Shown here one piece after another: positions 36,661 to 48,400 of a DNA stretch of 64,000 nt (position 1 is the first letter of the stretch; every line of letters starts with the position of its first letter). Position numbers and translations under genes: made by a program. This DNA is from Maribacter algarum (ex Lu et al. 2025) (nom. illeg.). GTDB lineage: Bacteria > Bacteroidota > Bacteroidia > Flavobacteriales > Flavobacteriaceae. The stretch lies in the NCBI GenBank assembly GCA_947495915.1, contig CANMAW010000001.1:310001-374000 (forward strand), in the 5' to 3' direction. The notes beneath the pieces were generated by a model. It worked only from the letters and a program-made list of their open reading frames with translations, was not told where the DNA came from and did no database searches.

Positions 36661-37011
36661 ATGAAAAACGAAAATAATGACACCTTAACCTGGTCTGAAT
36701 TTACTAAAGTAGAAATGCGTATCGGTACAATTATTTCTGCAGAAGTATTTAAAGAAGCTAGAAATCCCGCCTATAAACTCATTGTTGACTTTGGTGAATT
36801 TGGAAAAAGGAAAACCTCAGCACAAATTACTATGTTGTATATGCCAAATGATCTGTTAGGAAAGCAAGTGATTGGCGTACTCAATTTTCCGCCCAAACAA
36901 ATTGCAAATCTAATGAGCGAGTGTCTCATTTTAGGCGGTTTGGGCAAAGAAAAGGAAGTAATTCTAATTCAACCAGAACGTGCGGTGAAAAACGGACTTA
37001 GAATTGGTTAA
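36661..37011 (+). CDS. csaA: CsaA-type tRNA-binding protein / export chaperone
   Basis: A 116-residue single OB-fold EMAP-II-like domain. CsaA features are FTKVEMRIGTIISAE, NPAYKLIVDFG, GKRKTSAQIT and the dimer region VIGVLNFPPKQIANLMSECL. B. subtilis CsaA binds tRNA and assists protein export. The length fits. It starts 42 bases after the PLP decarboxylase gene and may be read through with it, and a lipoprotein gene starts 18 bases downstream. Confidence 0.9.
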   Translation: MKNENNDTLTWSEFTKVEMRIGTIISAEVFKEARNPAYKLIVDFGEFGKRKTSAQITMLYMPNDLLGKQVIGVLNFPPKQIANLMSECLILGGLGKEKEVILIQPERAVKNGLRIG

Positions 37012-37029
37012 TTAATACGATTTAAAGCC

Positions 37030-37494
37030 ATGCATCTAAAAACAAAATTTTTAATATTTCTACTTGCAATCTGCTTTATATTAAATTCTTGCCGAGAAAA
37101 AGACTCAACCGAATTTCAAGGACCATTTCATTCTAGTATTTTGGTAACAACTACTAATGCTGACGAGGATGTTATGACCTTAGAGGTTGCGTACACGGTA
37201 GCGTTTACCAATATTGAAAATCAAAATTGTTTGTTGGCATCAAATCAAGAACTAAATGCCATGGTTATTGAACCAACAATTAGAAGTGTGATTCGTTCTG
37301 TTATCGCAACATTAGAAGGCACCTCATTGAGTAAGCTTGAAAGTACTACAATGCGAACCAAAATGAATGCTCAATTCAATACTATGAATTTGTGGGTGAA
37401 TGACCAAAATTTGAATGCTTGTCCGTTTCAGGTAGTTTCTTTCTATATCTCTAAAGCGACTAAACCTATTAAATCGACCCTCATGCCATTTTGA
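37030..37494 (+). CDS. Hypothetical lipoprotein, 154 aa
   Basis: Signal sequence with lipobox ending at Cys21 (FILNSCREK). The mature part is mixed: FHSSILVTTTNADEDVMTLE, then a helical region with IRSVIRSVIATLEGTSLSKL and a final LNACPFQVVSF. The arrangement of a membrane-distal helix and two short beta segments is seen in small secreted proteins, but I do not recognise a family. The gene follows csaA by 18 bases and ends 12 bases from a convergent gene. Confidence 0.65.
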   Translation: MHLKTKFLIFLLAICFILNSCREKDSTEFQGPFHSSILVTTTNADEDVMTLEVAYTVAFTNIENQNCLLASNQELNAMVIEPTIRSVIRSVIATLEGTSLSKLESTTMRTKMNAQFNTMNLWVNDQNLNACPFQVVSFYISKATKPIKSTLMPF

Positions 37495-37506
37495 AAGTAA
37501 TTTGTA

Positions 37507-39084
37507 CTATTTGGTTGGACTTACCGATGAGGCCCCTCCAACGACTACACTAATCAGTTGTTTTTTCGTGCCTCGCTTAGCATAAAACATAAGCTCATTA
37601 TCTGCCGCTCTAATAAAAGGTTTAGAAACCATTATAGGTAATCTGACTTCTTTATCATCAATCAATTTCTGATGTGAAATCGATCCTGAAGCATCAATTT
37701 TGATAACAAACAAATTTGGATTTCTACTATACCCTTGTTTGAAAATAATACGCTCATTGGTTAGCTTTTGAGGGTTTTCACCAGAATTTATAAAAAAATA
37801 CATGTCTTCTTTATGGCCAAATGCAGAATAAGATGCATACGCTTCATCACCTTGAGTCACCTCAGCCTTATTTATGTTTCGTGCCCATTCCATATCTCCG
37901 TTTTTATTGATTTTGGCACAAACAATATCATTGTAATGATACCTGTTAACCTTTCTTGAGCTGTTGCCATCAAAATCTTCTCCTTCGGTTACAAAATATT
38001 CTTCAGCACTAAAAACAATCGCGTTCGAAGCGGTTACATGTATATCTTTAAAAATTAGGTTTTTAATTTCAGTATCCACCTCGCGACCAAATTTATCTAG
38101 CATGAACTGACTCGAAAACGCATTATACTTTTTACTCGCTACCGATAAGGTGCGAGGGTTTAATGTATAATGAACCAAACCATTGTATCTATTATCTTTT
38201 CTATCGGCATAAAAGCCCACTACGATTAATTCATTATCTAATAAAAGTGGTTTTAAAGATTCAGGAAATTTACCTGGTTCAGCAAATTCTTGAATATGAT
38301 GATCTTGGTTGGTAACGCGCACCAATTCATATTGAAAACGCCTTTCTTTAACATCAAACCTACGTTTCTTAAAGAAAGCTTTCCCCATAAAATAGACCGT
38401 TTTTAAATCTTTTGAGATTTCAATATTTTCAAATGCATAATTCTTTTCTTGTGCTTGCTCGGTAAAATCATATTCCAATTGTTGCTTTAAATCAGTACTA
38501 AAAGCGTACATCGTGTATTTTTCATCTTTTCCGCTACGGTGTTGTACCGTAATTGCAAAAGCTGTTTTTTCTTGATTAAAATGTACCGCAGTAGAAAAAC
38601 CATTACCAAATTTTCGATTGTATTTATTGACTGCTAAAGGATTTAATACTTCTTTTGAAGGTATGGTAAGTAATTTTCTTTCGGTAAAATTGAATTCTCC
38701 TAATGGCGTTTGATGTACTACATACTGATATGCAAACTCAAGGTCATTGTATTTTAATTCTAACAAATACAATTGACCATTTCTTATAAATCCATCAACC
38801 ATATACTGCCCCGCATACTTATTATTATAGTCTTCTATAAGGTTCATGTCTGCATCGTACAGTTCGATGAAATGCCCCTTCGGACGCAATGGCATACCCC
38901 CGTAGTATCTTCGAACAATTACAGTATTTCCATTATCTGAGCCATTGATACTTAGAACTGTAGAATATTTATACCTATCGGAATAATTTTCTCCTAAATT
39001 GTATTGTACAGAAATTTCTTGTGCGTTTACAAAGAAAAATGATCCAAAAACTAGAAGCAAAAACATGCTTTTTCTTAAACTCAT
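37507..39084 (-). CDS. Hypothetical exported protein, 525 aa
   Basis: N-terminal signal peptide (MFLLLVFGSFFFVNAQ, cleavage after NAQ). The remaining 500 residues form repeated beta-rich segments such as NGQLYLLELKYNDLEFAYQY, TAFAITVQHRSGKDEKYTMY, KDLKTVYFMGKAFFKKRRFD and NELIVVGFYADRKDNRYNG, suggesting a beta-propeller. No catalytic motif or sorting domain is visible and no named family is recognised. It starts 21 bases after the enoyl-CoA hydratase gene, so the two may be co-transcribed. Confidence 0.7.
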   Translation of the reverse strand: MSLRKSMFLLLVFGSFFFVNAQEISVQYNLGENYSDRYKYSTVLSINGSDNGNTVIVRRYYGGMPLRPKGHFIELYDADMNLIEDYNNKYAGQYMVDGFIRNGQLYLLELKYNDLEFAYQYVVHQTPLGEFNFTERKLLTIPSKEVLNPLAVNKYNRKFGNGFSTAVHFNQEKTAFAITVQHRSGKDEKYTMYAFSTDLKQQLEYDFTEQAQEKNYAFENIEISKDLKTVYFMGKAFFKKRRFDVKERRFQYELVRVTNQDHHIQEFAEPGKFPESLKPLLLDNELIVVGFYADRKDNRYNGLVHYTLNPRTLSVASKKYNAFSSQFMLDKFGREVDTEIKNLIFKDIHVTASNAIVFSAEEYFVTEGEDFDGNSSRKVNRYHYNDIVCAKINKNGDMEWARNINKAEVTQGDEAYASYSAFGHKEDMYFFINSGENPQKLTNERIIFKQGYSRNPNLFVIKIDASGSISHQKLIDDKEVRLPIMVSKPFIRAADNELMFYAKRGTKKQLISVVVGGASSVSPTK

Positions 39085-39105
39085 AAGCCGGTATTTGAGA
39101 TATAC

Positions 39106-39888
39106 TTATTCCCCTGGGAAGTCGGCCTTTCGCTTTTCTAAAAAGGCAGAAGTACCTTCTTTAAAATCAGCGGTTCCGAAACATTCACCAAAGGCTTTAA
39201 TTTCAGAAGCATATCCATTACTATCATGTTTAAAACCAGCATTTACCGCTTTTATTGCATGACTAATAGCTACGGGGGAGTTATTCGATATTTTACCTGC
39301 AATTTTTTTACATAAGTCTAGCAATTCATTTTGAGCAACAACATGATTTACTAAACCATAGTTTAATGCTTGATCAGCGTTTATCATACTGGCAGTCATA
39401 ATCATCTCCATTGCCCTTCCTTTGCCAATTAATTGCGGTAATCTTTGGGTGCCGCCATAACCAGGTATAACCCCAAGAGACACTTCCGGAAGTCCCATTC
39501 TTGCATTATCACTTGCTACCCTAAAGTGGCAAGACATGGCTAGCTCTAAACCACCTCCTAAGGCAAAACCATTCACTGCAGCTATCACAGGAGTTTCTAA
39601 ATCTTCTACCAAGTCAAACAAAATCTTTTGGCCTTTCGCTGCCAATTTTCCACCTTGTTTCACTGAAAAATCAGCAAATTCAGAAATATCAGCACCAGCG
39701 ACAAAAGCCTTTTCTCCACTGCCCGTTAAAATGATTACTTTAATATCATGATCATCCTCTAAATCAGAAAAAGCTTTACTTAATTCTTTAATGGTATCAC
39801 GGTTTAGTGCATTTAATTTACTAGGTCGATTAATAGTTACCGTTGCAATGGCTCCTTCCTCATCGATAATGATATTGTCATACTTCAT
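39106..39888 (-). CDS. Enoyl-CoA hydratase/isomerase family protein
   Basis: A 260-residue crotonase-fold enzyme of fatty-acid or acyl-CoA metabolism. The oxyanion-hole region is KAFVAGADISEFADF; the catalytic segments are FALGGGLELAMSCHFRVAS and LPEVSLGVIPGYGGTQRLPQ, with both expected acidic residues. The C-terminal KEGTSAFLEKRKADFPGE is typical. It most probably hydrates 2-enoyl-CoA (crotonyl-CoA-like). The transcription start is not obvious from the upstream sequence. Confidence 0.93.
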   Translation of the reverse strand: MKYDNIIIDEEGAIATVTINRPSKLNALNRDTIKELSKAFSDLEDDHDIKVIILTGSGEKAFVAGADISEFADFSVKQGGKLAAKGQKILFDLVEDLETPVIAAVNGFALGGGLELAMSCHFRVASDNARMGLPEVSLGVIPGYGGTQRLPQLIGKGRAMEMIMTASMINADQALNYGLVNHVVAQNELLDLCKKIAGKISNNSPVAISHAIKAVNAGFKHDSNGYASEIKAFGECFGTADFKEGTSAFLEKRKADFPGE

Positions 39889-40019
39889 AATTTATTTTTT
39901 AAGTTTTAATAGTATTAACCTTCACTAGTCTAGACCCTATTAGTGTTTACCCGAAAAGTAAAGTTATTATTTTTGAATTCAGTGTTGAAATAAAAAGTGC
40001 TGTTTTAAGGTGATTTGAC

Positions 40020-41471
40020 CTAGCTTTCCTTGGGAAAACGCACGGTGAAAACAGTACCCTTTTTAGGTTGAGAACTAAAACTAATACTGCCTTTGTAAGT
40101 TTCAACTATATTTTTAACCATACCCAATCCAAGACCCATTCCGCTTGACTTCGTTGTAAATTTAGGTTCAAAAATTTTATCCTTAAATTCTTCTTGAATT
40201 CCTACTCCGTTGTCAGCTACAGTAATCTTCACATAGTCTGTTTCTGAACTAACAGTTACTATTATTCTTGGGTCATCAACATCTGGAACCGCTTGAATGG
40301 CATTCTTAACTAAGTTAGTTACTACACGAATCAATTGAGTTCGATCAAGCTTGGCTATAATTTCTTCATTTTCAGATGTAAAATGAATATAGTCTTCTGT
40401 AAATATATCTAAGGCTAGTTTAACTATTTTAACGACATCAAGCGTTTCATTTTGTTGTGCCGGCATTTCTGCAAAATTAGAAAAAGCAGAAGCTATATTG
40501 CTCATCGTATCAATTTGCTGAATCAAAGTATCAGAGTATTCGGCCACTTTATTTTCAATATCAGGGTCATTAGCATCAAATTTTCGTTCAAAACTCTGCA
40601 CGCTTAAACGCATTGGGGTCAACGGGTTTTTGATTTCATGTGCTACTTGCTTTGCCATTTCGCGCCATGCCTGTTCTCGTTCACTACGAGCCAATTTAAC
40701 AGCACTATGTTCTAATTCATCAATCATTGCATTATAAGAATCAACAAGTTTTCCTATTTCTGAACTAGGTTCTTCAATAAAAATCTTTTCATTGCTTTTG
40801 GTCAAATCGGTTTTATGCATCATATCTGATACGGTTTGCAATGACCTTGTAATATATTTAGAAATGAAATAAGCTAAGCCTATAGCTAGAAAAAGAAGCA
40901 GCACACAAACGGTACCTAATCGCAATAAAAACTCTCGTAATTCATCATCGTAAAACGAGTTGTCTTCGTAATATGGTAAATTTAAAATACCAATTGGTTT
41001 AAACCTTTGATCATTAATATACGTGTATGAAGCTTGATATTGATCTCCCGCGGCAGAATTACGTTGCACATACCTTTTCTCAATACTAGATTCTAGGTTG
41101 TTGAGAATTTCGGCGTCTAAACAATTAGACTGTGTTTGCATTTCAAATTTTGGTCTTGAACTTTTTATCAATTGCCCATCAAGATCGTAAATATTAAAAG
41201 GCGCTGATAAAACATCAGATATTTGGTAAATATCATCTTTGAAAATTAATCCTAAATACTCGGTTGTTCGCGGATAGGTAGTTTGCTTCAAAGTAAAGTT
41301 TACACTCTGTTTTACTTGGTCTTCTTTCTTGCCTAAGCGAACCTCATGATAATCTATAGTTTGTTCACGAAACTGGTAAAACGTCACCACTGCAATTAAC
41401 ACTGAAGAAATCATGACCAATAGAATCATGGTCACAAAAATGCGTGTACGTAGTGATAATTTTCTGAACAA
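40020..41471 (-). CDS. Membrane sensor histidine kinase with HAMP domain
   Basis: A protein of about 480 residues with two transmembrane segments, a periplasmic region of roughly 150 residues between them (YINDQRFKPIGILNLP), a HAMP linker and a HisKA domain. The phospho-acceptor histidine is in MAKQVAHEIKNPLTPMRLS (residue 278 from this start). The ATPase domain has RVVTNLVKNAIQAV, VADNGVGI and SGMGLGLGMVKNIVE. No ATG precedes the first helix. A TTG at 41501 would lie inside an exact -7 element (41497-41490), so the TTG at 41471 is chosen. No response regulator gene is adjacent, so it is an orphan kinase resembling NtrY-type sensors. Confidence 0.85.
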   Translation of the reverse strand: MFRKLSLRTRIFVTMILLVMISSVLIAVVTFYQFREQTIDYHEVRLGKKEDQVKQSVNFTLKQTTYPRTTEYLGLIFKDDIYQISDVLSAPFNIYDLDGQLIKSSRPKFEMQTQSNCLDAEILNNLESSIEKRYVQRNSAAGDQYQASYTYINDQRFKPIGILNLPYYEDNSFYDDELREFLLRLGTVCVLLLFLAIGLAYFISKYITRSLQTVSDMMHKTDLTKSNEKIFIEEPSSEIGKLVDSYNAMIDELEHSAVKLARSEREQAWREMAKQVAHEIKNPLTPMRLSVQSFERKFDANDPDIENKVAEYSDTLIQQIDTMSNIASAFSNFAEMPAQQNETLDVVKIVKLALDIFTEDYIHFTSENEEIIAKLDRTQLIRVVTNLVKNAIQAVPDVDDPRIIVTVSSETDYVKITVADNGVGIQEEFKDKIFEPKFTTKSSGMGLGLGMVKNIVETYKGSISFSSQPKKGTVFTVRFPKES

Positions 41472-41489
41472 TTTATTGCTGTTTGAACT

Positions 41490-41497
41490 CAAAGGTA
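41490..41497 (-). promoter_or_regulatory. -7 promoter element of the orphan histidine kinase gene
   Basis: Minus-strand TACCTTTG matches TAnnTTTG exactly. It overlaps the most upstream possible TTG start codon of the kinase and thereby argues for a downstream start. Confidence 0.5.
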
Positions 41498-41593
41498 GCA
41501 AATATCACACCAAAATTAAGTGTTCGTTTTATAGTTACCTAGCAAGTCATTTTCTAGCCAAGAAATCTTTCGCACCTACAGATTTCTTTTAGA

Positions 41594-42142
41594 TTAAGTC
41601 TCTGAATTTTTTCCTCGAATACGTTTATATAATCGAATACCTAACATTAATAGTATTCCAAGAACAAAAATTCCGACAACACCAAAAACCCAGTTAATGG
41701 CACTCTTTAAAATGACTAAAAAGATAACTGCGAACAATATGATTGTTGCACCTTCATTCCAAATACGCATATAATTTGAAGTATACTTCACTTGATCGCG
41801 TTGTAGTTGATTATAAATAACATGATTTCGGATGTGATACAGCCATAATAAAACCACAAAAGCTAGTTTTACATGCATCCATGATTGATTTAGTAAACCT
41901 GGATTTAACACTAACAATATCACCGCAAAAAGTGTGCATAATATAGCAGAAGGCCATGTTATGATTGTCCATAATCGCTTCGACATTAATTGAAGTTGCG
42001 AGGTTAGTATTTCCTTATCAGGTGATTGTTTATGAAATGCTTCGATGTGATAAATGAATAATCGTGGCATATAAAACAAGCCTGCAAACCAAGTCACCAC
42101 AAAAATGAGGTGGAGCGATTTTATGTAGTTGTAATACTCCAT
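41594..42142 (-). CDS. hemJ: Protoporphyrinogen oxidase HemJ family protein
   Basis: A 182-residue protein with about four or five hydrophobic helices. The N-terminal SLHLIFVVTWFAGLFYMPRL and IYHIEAF match HemJ (UPF0093), which oxidises protoporphyrinogen IX to protoporphyrin IX in heme biosynthesis; conserved His11 is present. The family is usually 140-190 residues. An exact -7 element (TAAATTTG, 42163-42156) lies only 13 bases from the ATG. Confidence 0.87.
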   Translation of the reverse strand: MEYYNYIKSLHLIFVVTWFAGLFYMPRLFIYHIEAFHKQSPDKEILTSQLQLMSKRLWTIITWPSAILCTLFAVILLVLNPGLLNQSWMHVKLAFVVLLWLYHIRNHVIYNQLQRDQVKYTSNYMRIWNEGATIILFAVIFLVILKSAINWVFGVVGIFVLGILLMLGIRLYKRIRGKNSET

Positions 42143-42155
42143 AGTTCAGTATGAA

Positions 42156-42163
42156 CAAATTTA
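42156..42163 (-). promoter_or_regulatory. -7 promoter element of hemJ
   Basis: Minus-strand TAAATTTG matches TAnnTTTG exactly, 13 bases ahead of the ATG at 42142, leaving a very short leader. Confidence 0.55.
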
Positions 42164-42199
42164 GTGCATTCTATGACAAAAAAAACCAACCCGATACAA

Positions 42200-45100
42200 C
42201 TACAATCGTATTGCACCAACACCTGCGTTCCATAGATTCTTATTGAAGTTCGGAATATCGGTATTTATAAGCATATTCGCTTTTTGTTTTAATGTTTCCC
42301 ACTGGGCATCAAGTTCGCGTTTGCGATCTTTTGATGGTTGATTTACTCGAGGAATGGTGCTATTTGTAGCATCAATCAAAAACAAGTATTCGGCAGTAAA
42401 TTTATTTGGGAAATTTTCCACGTCATCATAAGCTTTCGATTTTCGTTGAATCATATCTTTATCCCAAGCATCTAAGTCATTTAAAAGTTTTTCTCCATCG
42501 GCTTTCAATGCTTCGTCAGTTACATCTTTTAAAATGCTTTTAACTTGCTGCCGCACCTTATTTAAAGCATTTACTTTTTCATGCATTTGTGTTAACCGTT
42601 CTTCCATATCTGACATGAAATTATGGTATTCTAAATACTGTTCATCAGTAGTTACATAGGTTGGCATGGCTACAATTTTACCTTTGGTAGTTACGGTGTT
42701 ACCATTTGTTTCAATTTGAATAGTGTAGGTGCCCGGTGGTACTACATGCCCACTAAATCTAGATTCTATATAAGCCCCAGAAATTCCTGGTAAAATTGGT
42801 GTTTTCATATCCCAAACAAAGCGATTCAAGCCTTCTTTCTTCGATAGTATCGGTGCAGGTCTCGGTCCACCACCGTTATGAGGTATATAGTTTTCATCTT
42901 TTTCTGAAGAAAAACTACGAATCAGTTTTCCTGAAGCATCTAAAATTTTCATGGTGAGCATCATAGAATCTTTCATCTTTGGCAATTCATAATAGAGTAC
43001 CATTCCATTAGCCGGATTCACTCCTGCTAAAGTATTTGTGCCATCAAAAGCATCGGTCTTTCCGCTCATAGGACTATACCAGGAGCCATTCATGGCATCT
43101 TTTGGTTGGTATAGTTTCATTTGATAATTGCGACCATCATGTGAATTGGTAGTTTTTCCCATTTCAAATTGTGATAGCAAGGTTAAATCATCTAATATCC
43201 AAAAAGCCCTTCCTGAAGTGGCAACGATTAAATCGCCTTGATGTATTTTAATATCTGTAATTGGTGTTTTAGGAAGGTTTAATTGAAAAGGTTTCCAAGT
43301 TTTACCCCCGTTCCAAGAAAGATATAGGCCTTTTTCTGTTCCAGCATAGAGTAAATTTTTACGAACAGGATCTTCGCGAACCACTCTTGTAAATGCTCCA
43401 TATGGTATTCCTGAAGAAATATTTGACCATGTTACCCCATAATCAGTGCTTTTATATAATGCAGGGGTATGATCATTGAATTTATACTTTGTAGTGGCTA
43501 TATATACGGTAGCCTGATCATGTGGAGAAACTTCAATAGCATTTACCAATGTTTCCCCTAAATTTTTTGGAGTTATATTCTGCCAACTTTCTCCATTATT
43601 TCTAGTGATATGTACATACCCATCATCACTTCCAGTATAAAAAACACCAGCCTGATGCGGTGATTCTAGCACATACGCCAAAGTGCCATAATTCTCAGCT
43701 CCTACCGCCTCGTTTGTGTATGGCCCACCACCATTGCCTTGTTTGGCATCAATATCACGTGTCAAATCAGGAGACATTTCTTCCCAAGTGACACCCATAT
43801 CTTTAGTTCTTAAAAGCAATTGAGCACCGTGATAAAAGGTATTTTCTTCATGCTGCGAACGCAAGGTTGGCGCGTTCCAGTTATATAAATATTTCATATT
43901 TCTAGCCTCTCTACCCAAATATTGAATTGGCGCTGCCATTACTTGAGTGGAAGCTCTTGATTTCATATCTAACACATCAATAGTACCTAAATAACTTCCG
44001 CCCATTACATACCTAGGATTATCTGGGTCAAATGCTAAAAAGGCACTTTCACCTCCTGCAGACGGACTAAAATCAGACATGGTTATGCCACCTCTTCCAA
44101 CCGACATATTGGCTACCATGGCAGAAGAATAGTCTTGTTGACCGGCATAAATATTATACGGAAACTGATTGTCTGTATTAATACGATAAAATTGGCCTGT
44201 AGGCATATTTACTTGAGAAGACCAAGTTTTTCCAAAATCAAAGGTAACCGCTGCGCCGCCGTCGTTAGCAATGACCATATTCAATGAATTCTTCGGATTA
44301 ATCCATAAATCATGAAAATCACCATGAGTACCAGTAATGCGCTCCCAATTTTTACCTCCGTCTAAAGAACGAAGGGCCGGTGCACTCATAACGTAAACAA
44401 TATCTTCATCTTGAGGGTCAGTAAAAACTTCAATATAATACCAGGCACGTTGTACCAAACGGTTATCGCCACTGGCCATACTCCACGTTTTACCTGCATT
44501 GTTTGAAACGAATAAACCTCCTTTATCAGCATTGGTATCACTTTCAATCAAGGCGTAAACCTTATTTGAATTCGCAGGACTCACAGAGATAGCCATTTTT
44601 CCTTTTTCTTTCGGAAGTCCTTCTGTCATTTCAGTCCATGTTTCACCAGCATCAGTTGATTTATATAAACCACTGCCCTCACCACCACTTACAACCATAT
44701 TTGGTTTTCGTTGATGTTCCCACATTGCGGCATACATAATTTCAGGATAATTAGCATCCATAGAAAGTTCTGCTGCCCCAGTCAACTGGTTTACAAAAAG
44801 GGTGTTTCTCCAAGTTTTACCTCCATCAATAGACTTATAAATACCCCGCTCTTTGTTAGGGCCATATAGCTGGCCTTGTGCCGCCACATATACTATATCA
44901 GGATTGGTTGGATGAATTATGATTCTTGAAATATGTTGGGTTGCCTTGAGCCCCATTTGTTTCCACGTTTTACCAGCATCGGTTGATTTATAAACACCAT
45001 CTCCGTACGAGGTCATTACCCCTCGAGGTGCATGTTCACCCATACCAACATAAACTATATTAGTATTATACGTTGACACTGCAACTGCACCAACAGAACC

Positions 45101-45355
45101 CATTTCAAAAAAACCATCCGAAATATTTTTCCATCGTTGCCCAGCGTCTTCGGTCTTCCATAGACCTCCACCTGTGGTACCCATATAATAAGTCATTGGA
45201 TCTCCAACTACACCAGAAGCCGAAACCGATCGCCCACCACGAAACGGACCAATATTTCGAAATTTTAACGGCTTAAAATACTCTTCAGCCGTTTGTGCAA
45301 TACCTATTGTTGAAGTAAGTAGGATTAATAGTACTAATTGGAGTTTATTTTTCAT
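42200..45355 (-). CDS. Exported sortilin/BNR-repeat (VPS10-like) beta-propeller protein 1
   Basis: About 1051 residues from ATG at 45355, which gives the signal peptide [20 protein letters not shown]; a frame from 45400 adds 15 polar residues and is less likely. Repeated Asp-box motifs (SxDxGx[34 protein letters not shown]) fill the first two thirds, as in sortilin-like glycosyl-hydrolase-fold propellers. The C-terminal third has RSPFVW-like helical parts without a T9SS sorting domain. It is the downstream member of a tandem pair with the 1045-residue protein at 45442. Role unknown; family members are often annotated glycosyl hydrolase without evidence. Confidence 0.82.
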   Translation of the reverse strand: MKNKLQLVLLILLTSTIGIAQTAEEYFKPLKFRNIGPFRGGRSVSASGVVGDPMTYYMGTTGGGLWKTEDAGQRWKNISDGFFEMGSVGAVAVSTYNTNIVYVGMGEHAPRGVMTSYGDGVYKSTDAGKTWKQMGLKATQHISRIIIHPTNPDIVYVAAQGQLYGPNKERGIYKSIDGGKTWRNTLFVNQLTGAAELSMDANYPEIMYAAMWEHQRKPNMVVSGGEGSGLYKSTDAGETWTEMTEGLPKEKGKMAISVSPANSNKVYALIESDTNADKGGLFVSNNAGKTWSMASGDNRLVQRAWYYIEVFTDPQDEDIVYVMSAPALRSLDGGKNWERITGTHGDFHDLWINPKNSLNMVIANDGGAAVTFDFGKTWSSQVNMPTGQFYRINTDNQFPYNIYAGQQDYSSAMVANMSVGRGGITMSDFSPSAGGESAFLAFDPDNPRYVMGGSYLGTIDVLDMKSRASTQVMAAPIQYLGREARNMKYLYNWNAPTLRSQHEENTFYHGAQLLLRTKDMGVTWEEMSPDLTRDIDAKQGNGGGPYTNEAVGAENYGTLAYVLESPHQAGVFYTGSDDGYVHITRNNGESWQNITPKNLGETLVNAIEVSPHDQATVYIATTKYKFNDHTPALYKSTDYGVTWSNISSGIPYGAFTRVVREDPVRKNLLYAGTEKGLYLSWNGGKTWKPFQLNLPKTPITDIKIHQGDLIVATSGRAFWILDDLTLLSQFEMGKTTNSHDGRNYQMKLYQPKDAMNGSWYSPMSGKTDAFDGTNTLAGVNPANGMVLYYELPKMKDSMMLTMKILDASGKLIRSFSSEKDENYIPHNGGGPRPAPILSKKEGLNRFVWDMKTPILPGISGAYIESRFSGHVVPPGTYTIQIETNGNTVTTKGKIVAMPTYVTTDEQYLEYHNFMSDMEERLTQMHEKVNALNKVRQQVKSILKDVTDEALKADGEKLLNDLDAWDKDMIQRKSKAYDDVENFPNKFTAEYLFLIDATNSTIPRVNQPSKDRKRELDAQWETLKQKANMLINTDIPNFNKNLWNAGVGAIRL

Positions 45356-45441
45356 TTTGGGTGTATTGTTAAATTTAGATTGTTGCACTGTAGACTTCAC
45401 AAATTAGTTAAAAGTAAACGTTTAGATTCATCGACCAACAA

Positions 45442-48400
45442 CTACTCTTCTATAAACAGATAATTTAAATTTAAGGCATTGAATGCTTTGTTGAATTCTT
45501 GTAACTCGGTATCGAGCATGGTATCGAAAGCCTTCAATTGCGTTTCTATCTTACCAGTTAATTCTTGCTGAACCGCAATGTCTTGTTCTGTTGGAGGAAA
45601 ATCATCTAACCCAACTAAACTATTCAAATGAGCCAATTTGTTCGTCAATCGAATGGGGAAGTTTAAAGGGTCTTGATTACTTCTATTTTTAGTTTGATAC
45701 AAGGCCTTTTCGATCTTACCGAACTCCTCTTTCATCTTTTTTGCCTTTTCCACAAGTTCTTTTGTCTCCGCATTGTCTTTGTACTGTTTTGTAAATGCAT
45801 CTAGTTGTGCGTTTACACCACGAATCTTTTCAATAGAACTATGCGCGCGATCTACCGTTGTATTGATTGCCGTAATAAAATCATACTGTTTTTGCATATC
45901 GGCTACCGAAACCTCTGCTCTAGGATCAGGTATTATCTTAAACTCTTGAGTTTGATTCGTTCCGTTTACATTTAAATGCACTTTGTAATCTCCAGGAACC
46001 GCTTTAGGACCGGTAAAAGTTGCCCACCAAAAAATCATTCCTTCTAATTTATCAGCTTCTTTACCTCTAGTATTCCACACATGAGTATTACCTCCTTTTT
46101 TAACCTTCAGCTTCTTTCCTTTTTCTTTTGATGCCGTACTGAAAGATGCCAAGGTATCACCTGCCATTGTAGTATAAGTAAGGGCGATAGAATCTTTTTC
46201 TGAATAATTTTTCAAATAGAAATGAGAAATCACTCCATTAGGATGGTTTGCTCCCTCCGTTTTAGAAGGCTTTGAACTTGCTCGCCCTTTAGTTCGGTAA
46301 CTTTCTTTTGGCTGATACAATATGGCTGCGTTATTTTTCTTTGCTGCATCTAATTGATGTAAAACGGTGAGGTCGTCTAAAATCCATAAACTTCTACCTT
46401 GGGTAGCTACAATCAAATTGTTGTCTTTAATTGCTAAATCGGTAATAGGAACAATCGGAAGATTTAGTTGAAACTGACTCCAATTAGAACCTGAATCAAA
46501 AGAAATATACATACCGGTTTCTGTACCTGCATAGAGCAAGCCCTTTCTTTTTGGGTCTTCGCGAACTACCCTAGTAAAGTGCTCATTATTTATACCGTTC
46601 GTTATTTTATTCCAAGTTTTTCCGTAGTCCGTAGTTTTATAAAGATATGGTCTAAAATCTCCTAGTTTGTAACGGGTTCCTGCAACATAGCACGTACCCT
46701 CGTCAAATGCAGAAGGTTCAATACTGTTGATCATGTTCCATTCTGGCATTCCTACGGGAGTCACATTTTCCCATGTGGCACCACTATCTTTTGAAACATG
46801 AATTAAACCGTCATCACTTCCAACCCATAATAGGCCTTCCTTCATCGGACTCTCATTCGCAGCAAAAATGGTACAATAGTATTCTACACCTGTATTATCT
46901 TGCGTAATAGGGCCACCACTAGAGACTAATTTTGCCGGGTCATTTCGGGTTAAATCATCGGAAAGTAATTCCCAACTTTGCCCTTCATTGGTACTCATAT
47001 GTACATGCTGAGAAAATGTATATAATTTCTTCGGATTATGTCTACTAAACATAATCGGAAAATTCCATTGAAAACGATATTTCATACCTTCCGCCCCATA
47101 TCCCATAGGATTATCAGGCCAAACATTGATGCCTCTAACAGTACCCGTTTTGTGGTTTACTCGAGTTAAAAATCCGCCATAACTTCCACCGTAAACGATG
47201 TCATTATTCAAAGGATCTACGGCTATATGGGCAGATTCACCTCCCGCAGTTTCCTCCCAATCTGCTTCGCTAATACTACCCCCATCACTTCTATGATTTA
47301 CGCGTAAAGTTGAATTATCTTGTTGTGCAACATAAATTCGATATGGGTGCGCATTATCTGTGGTTACTCGATAATACTGTGCTGTTGGTTGATTGTAATA
47401 GGTACTCCATGTTTCACCGCCATCATAAGAAACCTGAGCACCACCATCATCACCAATAATCATGCGTTTTGAATCTTCTGGTGCAATCCATAAATCATGA
47501 TGATCACCGTGTGGTGCATTAAAGGTGTTGAAGGTTTTTCCTCCGTCTGTTGACTTGTGATAACGAACATTTAGAACATACACTATATCTTCATTTTCTG
47601 TATCGGCGTACACTCTGGTATAATACCATGCCCGTTGGCGTAGTTTTCGTTCTTCATTTATACGTGACCAAGTTTCACCAGCATCATCACTTCGGTACAG
47701 TCCGCCCTTATCTTTATTCTCTACAATTGCCCAAACTCGCTCTGAGTTTTTAGGAGAAATTGTGACACCAATAATTCCTAAGGTATCTTTTGGAAAGCCT
47801 TCATTTTTTGAAATCTCTTTCCATGTTTCTCCACTATCAGTACTTTTCCATAAACCCGAACCATCACCACCACTACTTAAACTATAAGGCGTTCTTTTTG
47901 CTCGCCAAGATGAAGCATATAAGACTCTAGGATTATTCGGATCAAAACTTAAATCGACAAATCCTGATTGATCATTTACAAAAAGTTTTTTGCTCCATGT
48001 TTTTCCTCCATCAACACTTTTATAAATACCTCTATCTTGTGTTGGTTTATAAATGTTTCCTAAAACGGCTGCATAAACTACATCTGAATTGGTTGGGTGA
48101 ACGCGAATACGAGGCACATGACGACTATTTTTGAGTCCTGCAGATGTCCATGTTTTACCACCATTTTCAGATTTCCAAACACCATAACCTGAAGAAACAT
48201 TACCACGAAGAGTTTTTTCACCACCTCCAACATAAATTATATTAGGGTCACTTTGGGATACCTCAACGGAACCTATACTACCGCCAAAATAACCATCTGA
48301 AATATTTTCCCAAGTACGGCCACCATCTAATGTTTTCCAAACACCACCGCCTGTGGCACCCATATAAAATAAATTAGGTTCACCTGGCACACCGGTTACC

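Noticed and set aside
45356-45400. Upstream start for the first sortilin-like gene
   Set aside because: It would add polar residues in front of the signal peptide.
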